Assembly: GCF_007671685.1 (NCBI RefSeq)
Contig: NZ_VCNL01000002.1
Location: forward strand, 186,001 to 250,000
DNA length: 64,000 nucleotides
Reading direction: 5' to 3'
Source of the DNA: Halorubrum salsamenti
Lineage (GTDB): Archaea; Halobacteriota; Halobacteria; Halobacteriales; Haloferacaceae
This document shows, piece after piece, positions 62,228 to 64,000 of this stretch. The translations under genes and the position numbers were made by a program. How positions within the stretch are numbered: position 1 is the first letter of the stretch; each line of letters opens with the position of its first letter. The notes beneath the pieces were generated by a model that worked only from the letters and a program-made list of their open reading frames with translations, did not search any database and was not told where the DNA came from.

Positions 62228-62317
62228 GCGATCCGCACGCCGCCCACGGGACCGCCGAGTTCTCGTCGGCCCGGGATCGCCGGAACCGCTTTCCTCCCCG
62301 CGCTCGTAGCCTCGAGT

Positions 62318-62773
62318 ATGTCAAGTGAACGAGTCGTCGAGCTGCTCCGAGAGGCCTACGCCGACGAGATCGAGACCGTGATGAACTACCAGACGAACGC
62401 CATCGTCCTCGACGGCGTCCGCGCCGAGGAGATCAAAGAGAGCCTCAAACAGGACGTGCAAGAGGAGCTCGGACACGCCGAACAGCTGGGACAGCGGCTC
62501 AAACAGCTCGACGCACGGCCGCCGGGATCGGCCGAGTTCACGGCCACGCAAGACTCCCTGCAGCCGCCCGAGGACTCGACCGACGTACTGGCGGTCATCA
62601 ACGGCGTGCTCGACGCCGAGGAGGGCGCGATCGCGACGTACCGGGATCTGATCGACGCCGCCGAGGACGCGGACGACCCGGTCACCGAAGATCTCGCCGT
62701 GACGCTCCTCTCCGACGAGGAGGCCCACCGGACCGAGTTCCGCGGGTTCCAGAAGGAGTACCAGCGCGACTAG
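62318..62773 (+). CDS. Ferritin-like four-helix protein
   Basis: A 151-residue four-helix bundle protein. Iron-site residues fit the ferritin-like pattern: ADEIETVMNYQTNAI, VQEELGHAEQLGQRL with EXXH, DAEEGAIATYRDLI and SDEEAHRTEFRGF with the second EXXH. It probably binds a di-iron centre. Whether it stores iron, as in ferritin or Dps-like proteins, or has another role is not clear. It lies just upstream of hisS on the same strand. Confidence 0.85.
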   Translation: MSSERVVELLREAYADEIETVMNYQTNAIVLDGVRAEEIKESLKQDVQEELGHAEQLGQRLKQLDARPPGSAEFTATQDSLQPPEDSTDVLAVINGVLDAEEGAIATYRDLIDAAEDADDPVTEDLAVTLLSDEEAHRTEFRGFQKEYQRD

Positions 62774-62875
62774 ACGAGGCGAGCCGCATCTCGTCGGGCA
62801 GGTCGCCAGGCGTCGGCGACCGCGCCCCCGCCCCGAAAGGATGCTTTCAAGCGGGCGCTCGCCGAACCGACGTGC

Positions 62876-64000
62876 ATGTACGACGGCCTCAAGGGATTCC
62901 GCGACTTCTACCCCGGCGAGCAGTCGGCCCGCCGCGAGGTGACCGACGCGATCGAGGACGCCGCGAGCCGCTACGGCTTCCGCGAGATCGCCACCCCCGC
63001 GTTGGAGCGGACGGAGATGTACGTCGACAAGTCGGGCGAGGAGATCGTCGAGGAGCTGTACGCCTTCGACGACAAGGGCGGCCGCGGCGTTTCGATGACG
63101 CCGGAGCTCACGCCGACCGTCGCTCGGATGGTCGTCGCGAAGGGGCAGGAGCTCTCGAAGCCGATCAAGTGGGTCTCAACCCGCCCGTTCTGGCGCTACG
63201 AGCAGGTCCAACAGGGTCGGTTCCGCGAGTTCTACCAGACGAACATCGACGTGTTCGGCTCCTCGGCGCCCGAGGCCGACGCCGAGGTGCTGGCGGTCGC
63301 CGCCGACGCGCTCACGGGCCTGGGGCTCACCGGCGACGACTTCGAGTTCCGCGTCTCCCACCGCGACATCCTCGGCGGCCTCGTCCGGGCGCTCGCCGAC
63401 GACCCCGACGCGGTCGACGCGAAGGCCGCGATCCGCGCGGTCGACAAGCGCGCGAAGGTCGACGACGGCGAGTACCTCGGGCTCCTCTCGGACGCGGGGC
63501 TCGACCGCGCGACCGCCCGCGAGTTCGACGACCTCATCACGGGCGTCGACGCCCCCGAGGACCTCGACGCGGTCGCCGAGGCCGGCGGCGGGGACGTCGA
63601 GGCCGCCGTCGAGAACCTCCGGAACGTGCTCGCCGCGGCCGACGACTTCGGCGCGGGCGACTTCTGTGAGGTGTCGCTGACGACCGCCCGCGGGCTCGAC
63701 TACTACACCGGCGTCGTCTTCGAGTGCTTCGACTCCACCGGCGAGGTGTCCCGCTCCGTCTTCGGCGGCGGGCGCTACGACGACCTCATCGAGAGCTTCG
63801 GCGGCCAGCCCACCCCCGCGGTCGGGGTCGCGCCCGGCCACGCCACGCTCAAGCTCCTCTGTCAGCGCGCCGGCGTCTGGCCCGACGAGGAGTTGACGAC
63901 CGACTACTACGTGCTCAGCGTGGGCGACACGCGGAGCGAGGCGGCCGACCTCGCCCGCGATCTCCGCGCGCTCGGCGACGACGTGGTCGTCGAGGGGGAC
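62876..64000 (+). CDS. hisS: Histidyl-tRNA synthetase, C-terminus cut by window edge
   Basis: It charges tRNA-His. The visible 375 residues begin MYDGLKGFRDFYPGEQ, typical for HisRS, with class II motif 2 as RPFWRYEQVQQGRFREFYQTNIDVFG, the histidine-specific ARGLDYYTGVVFE and motif 3 region FGGGRYDDLIESFGG. The anticodon-binding domain starts near residue 340 and is cut. A gctttcaag box is about 31 nt upstream of the ATG. Confidence 0.97.
   Translation, partial: MYDGLKGFRDFYPGEQSARREVTDAIEDAASRYGFREIATPALERTEMYVDKSGEEIVEELYAFDDKGGRGVSMTPELTPTVARMVVAKGQELSKPIKWVSTRPFWRYEQVQQGRFREFYQTNIDVFGSSAPEADAEVLAVAADALTGLGLTGDDFEFRVSHRDILGGLVRALADDPDAVDAKAAIRAVDKRAKVDDGEYLGLLSDAGLDRATAREFDDLITGVDAPEDLDAVAEAGGGDVEAAVENLRNVLAAADDFGAGDFCEVSLTTARGLDYYTGVVFECFDSTGEVSRSVFGGGRYDDLIESFGGQPTPAVGVAPGHATLKLLCQRAGVWPDEELTTDYYVLSVGDTRSEAADLARDLRALGDDVVVEGD

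Overview
The window reads as chromosomal DNA of a halophilic archaeon (class Halobacteria), most like Halorubrum. Signs seen in the sequence are very high GC, a strongly acidic predicted proteome, Tat-type signal peptides, many leaderless promoters with a T-rich or TATA-like box about 30 nt before the start codon, and archaeal core genes: RtcB plus archease, pelota, GINS plus PriS, NMD3, a PDCD5-type protein, an archaeal e-MtaB and an HMG-CoA reductase. The species assignment is inference. No rRNA operon, CRISPR array, integrase or intact insertion sequence was found. There is one tRNA, Ser(GGA).

Layout. 1-10 kb: HMG-CoA reductase (cut by the left edge), a GNAT acetyltransferase, a DUF502 membrane protein, the RNA-repair pair archease and rtcB, a Tat-exported protein, a thiamine-binding-type protein, an alpha/beta hydrolase operon, a DUF4013 membrane protein and pelota. 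10-17.6 kb: CBS plus amphi-Trp operon, an ornithine-cyclodeaminase-family enzyme, glyA divergent from a TbsP-like regulator, a YcaO protein and a cupin. 17.6-28.5 kb: a large structured intergenic repeat, an MptG-like GHMP protein, a RecA/KaiC-like protein with a degenerate P-loop, a coiled-coil/zinc-ribbon pair, a MOT1-type transporter, a second repeat copy, a class V aminotransferase, and an ABC exporter whose first gene is a membrane-anchored COG1361 protein. 28.5-38 kb: inositol-phosphatase-like enzyme, a lower-GC stretch with two related exported proteins around a winged-helix regulator, a beta-CASP nuclease, GINS and PriS, a third repeat copy, a 48-residue gene, a possible hairpin ncRNA and a PadR regulator. 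38-49 kb: class III aminotransferase, XTP/dITP pyrophosphatase, amidohydrolase, DUF4382 lipoprotein, BolA, fumarase, OsmC and succinyl-CoA synthetase. 49-64 kb: hybrid histidine kinase, deoC, tRNA-Ser, e-MtaB, acyl-CoA synthetase, an Fe-S helicase, a UPF0175 protein, NMD3, PDCD5-type protein, PP-loop ATPase, ferritin-like protein and hisS (cut by the right edge).

Most of the window is ordinary housekeeping sequence. The most unusual signal is a family of structured intergenic elements: long copies at about 17.6 and 36.8 kb, a collapsed copy at 22.9 kb and minimal copies at 17.95 and 59.95 kb. They begin with a TTATAA box, carry a shared G-rich core, end in a conserved GGGCTTTGG motif and hold arrays of short perfect hairpins. 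A separate two-hairpin element with its own promoter-like box lies at 37.4-37.5 kb. Both are candidates for undescribed RNA or small mobile-element families.
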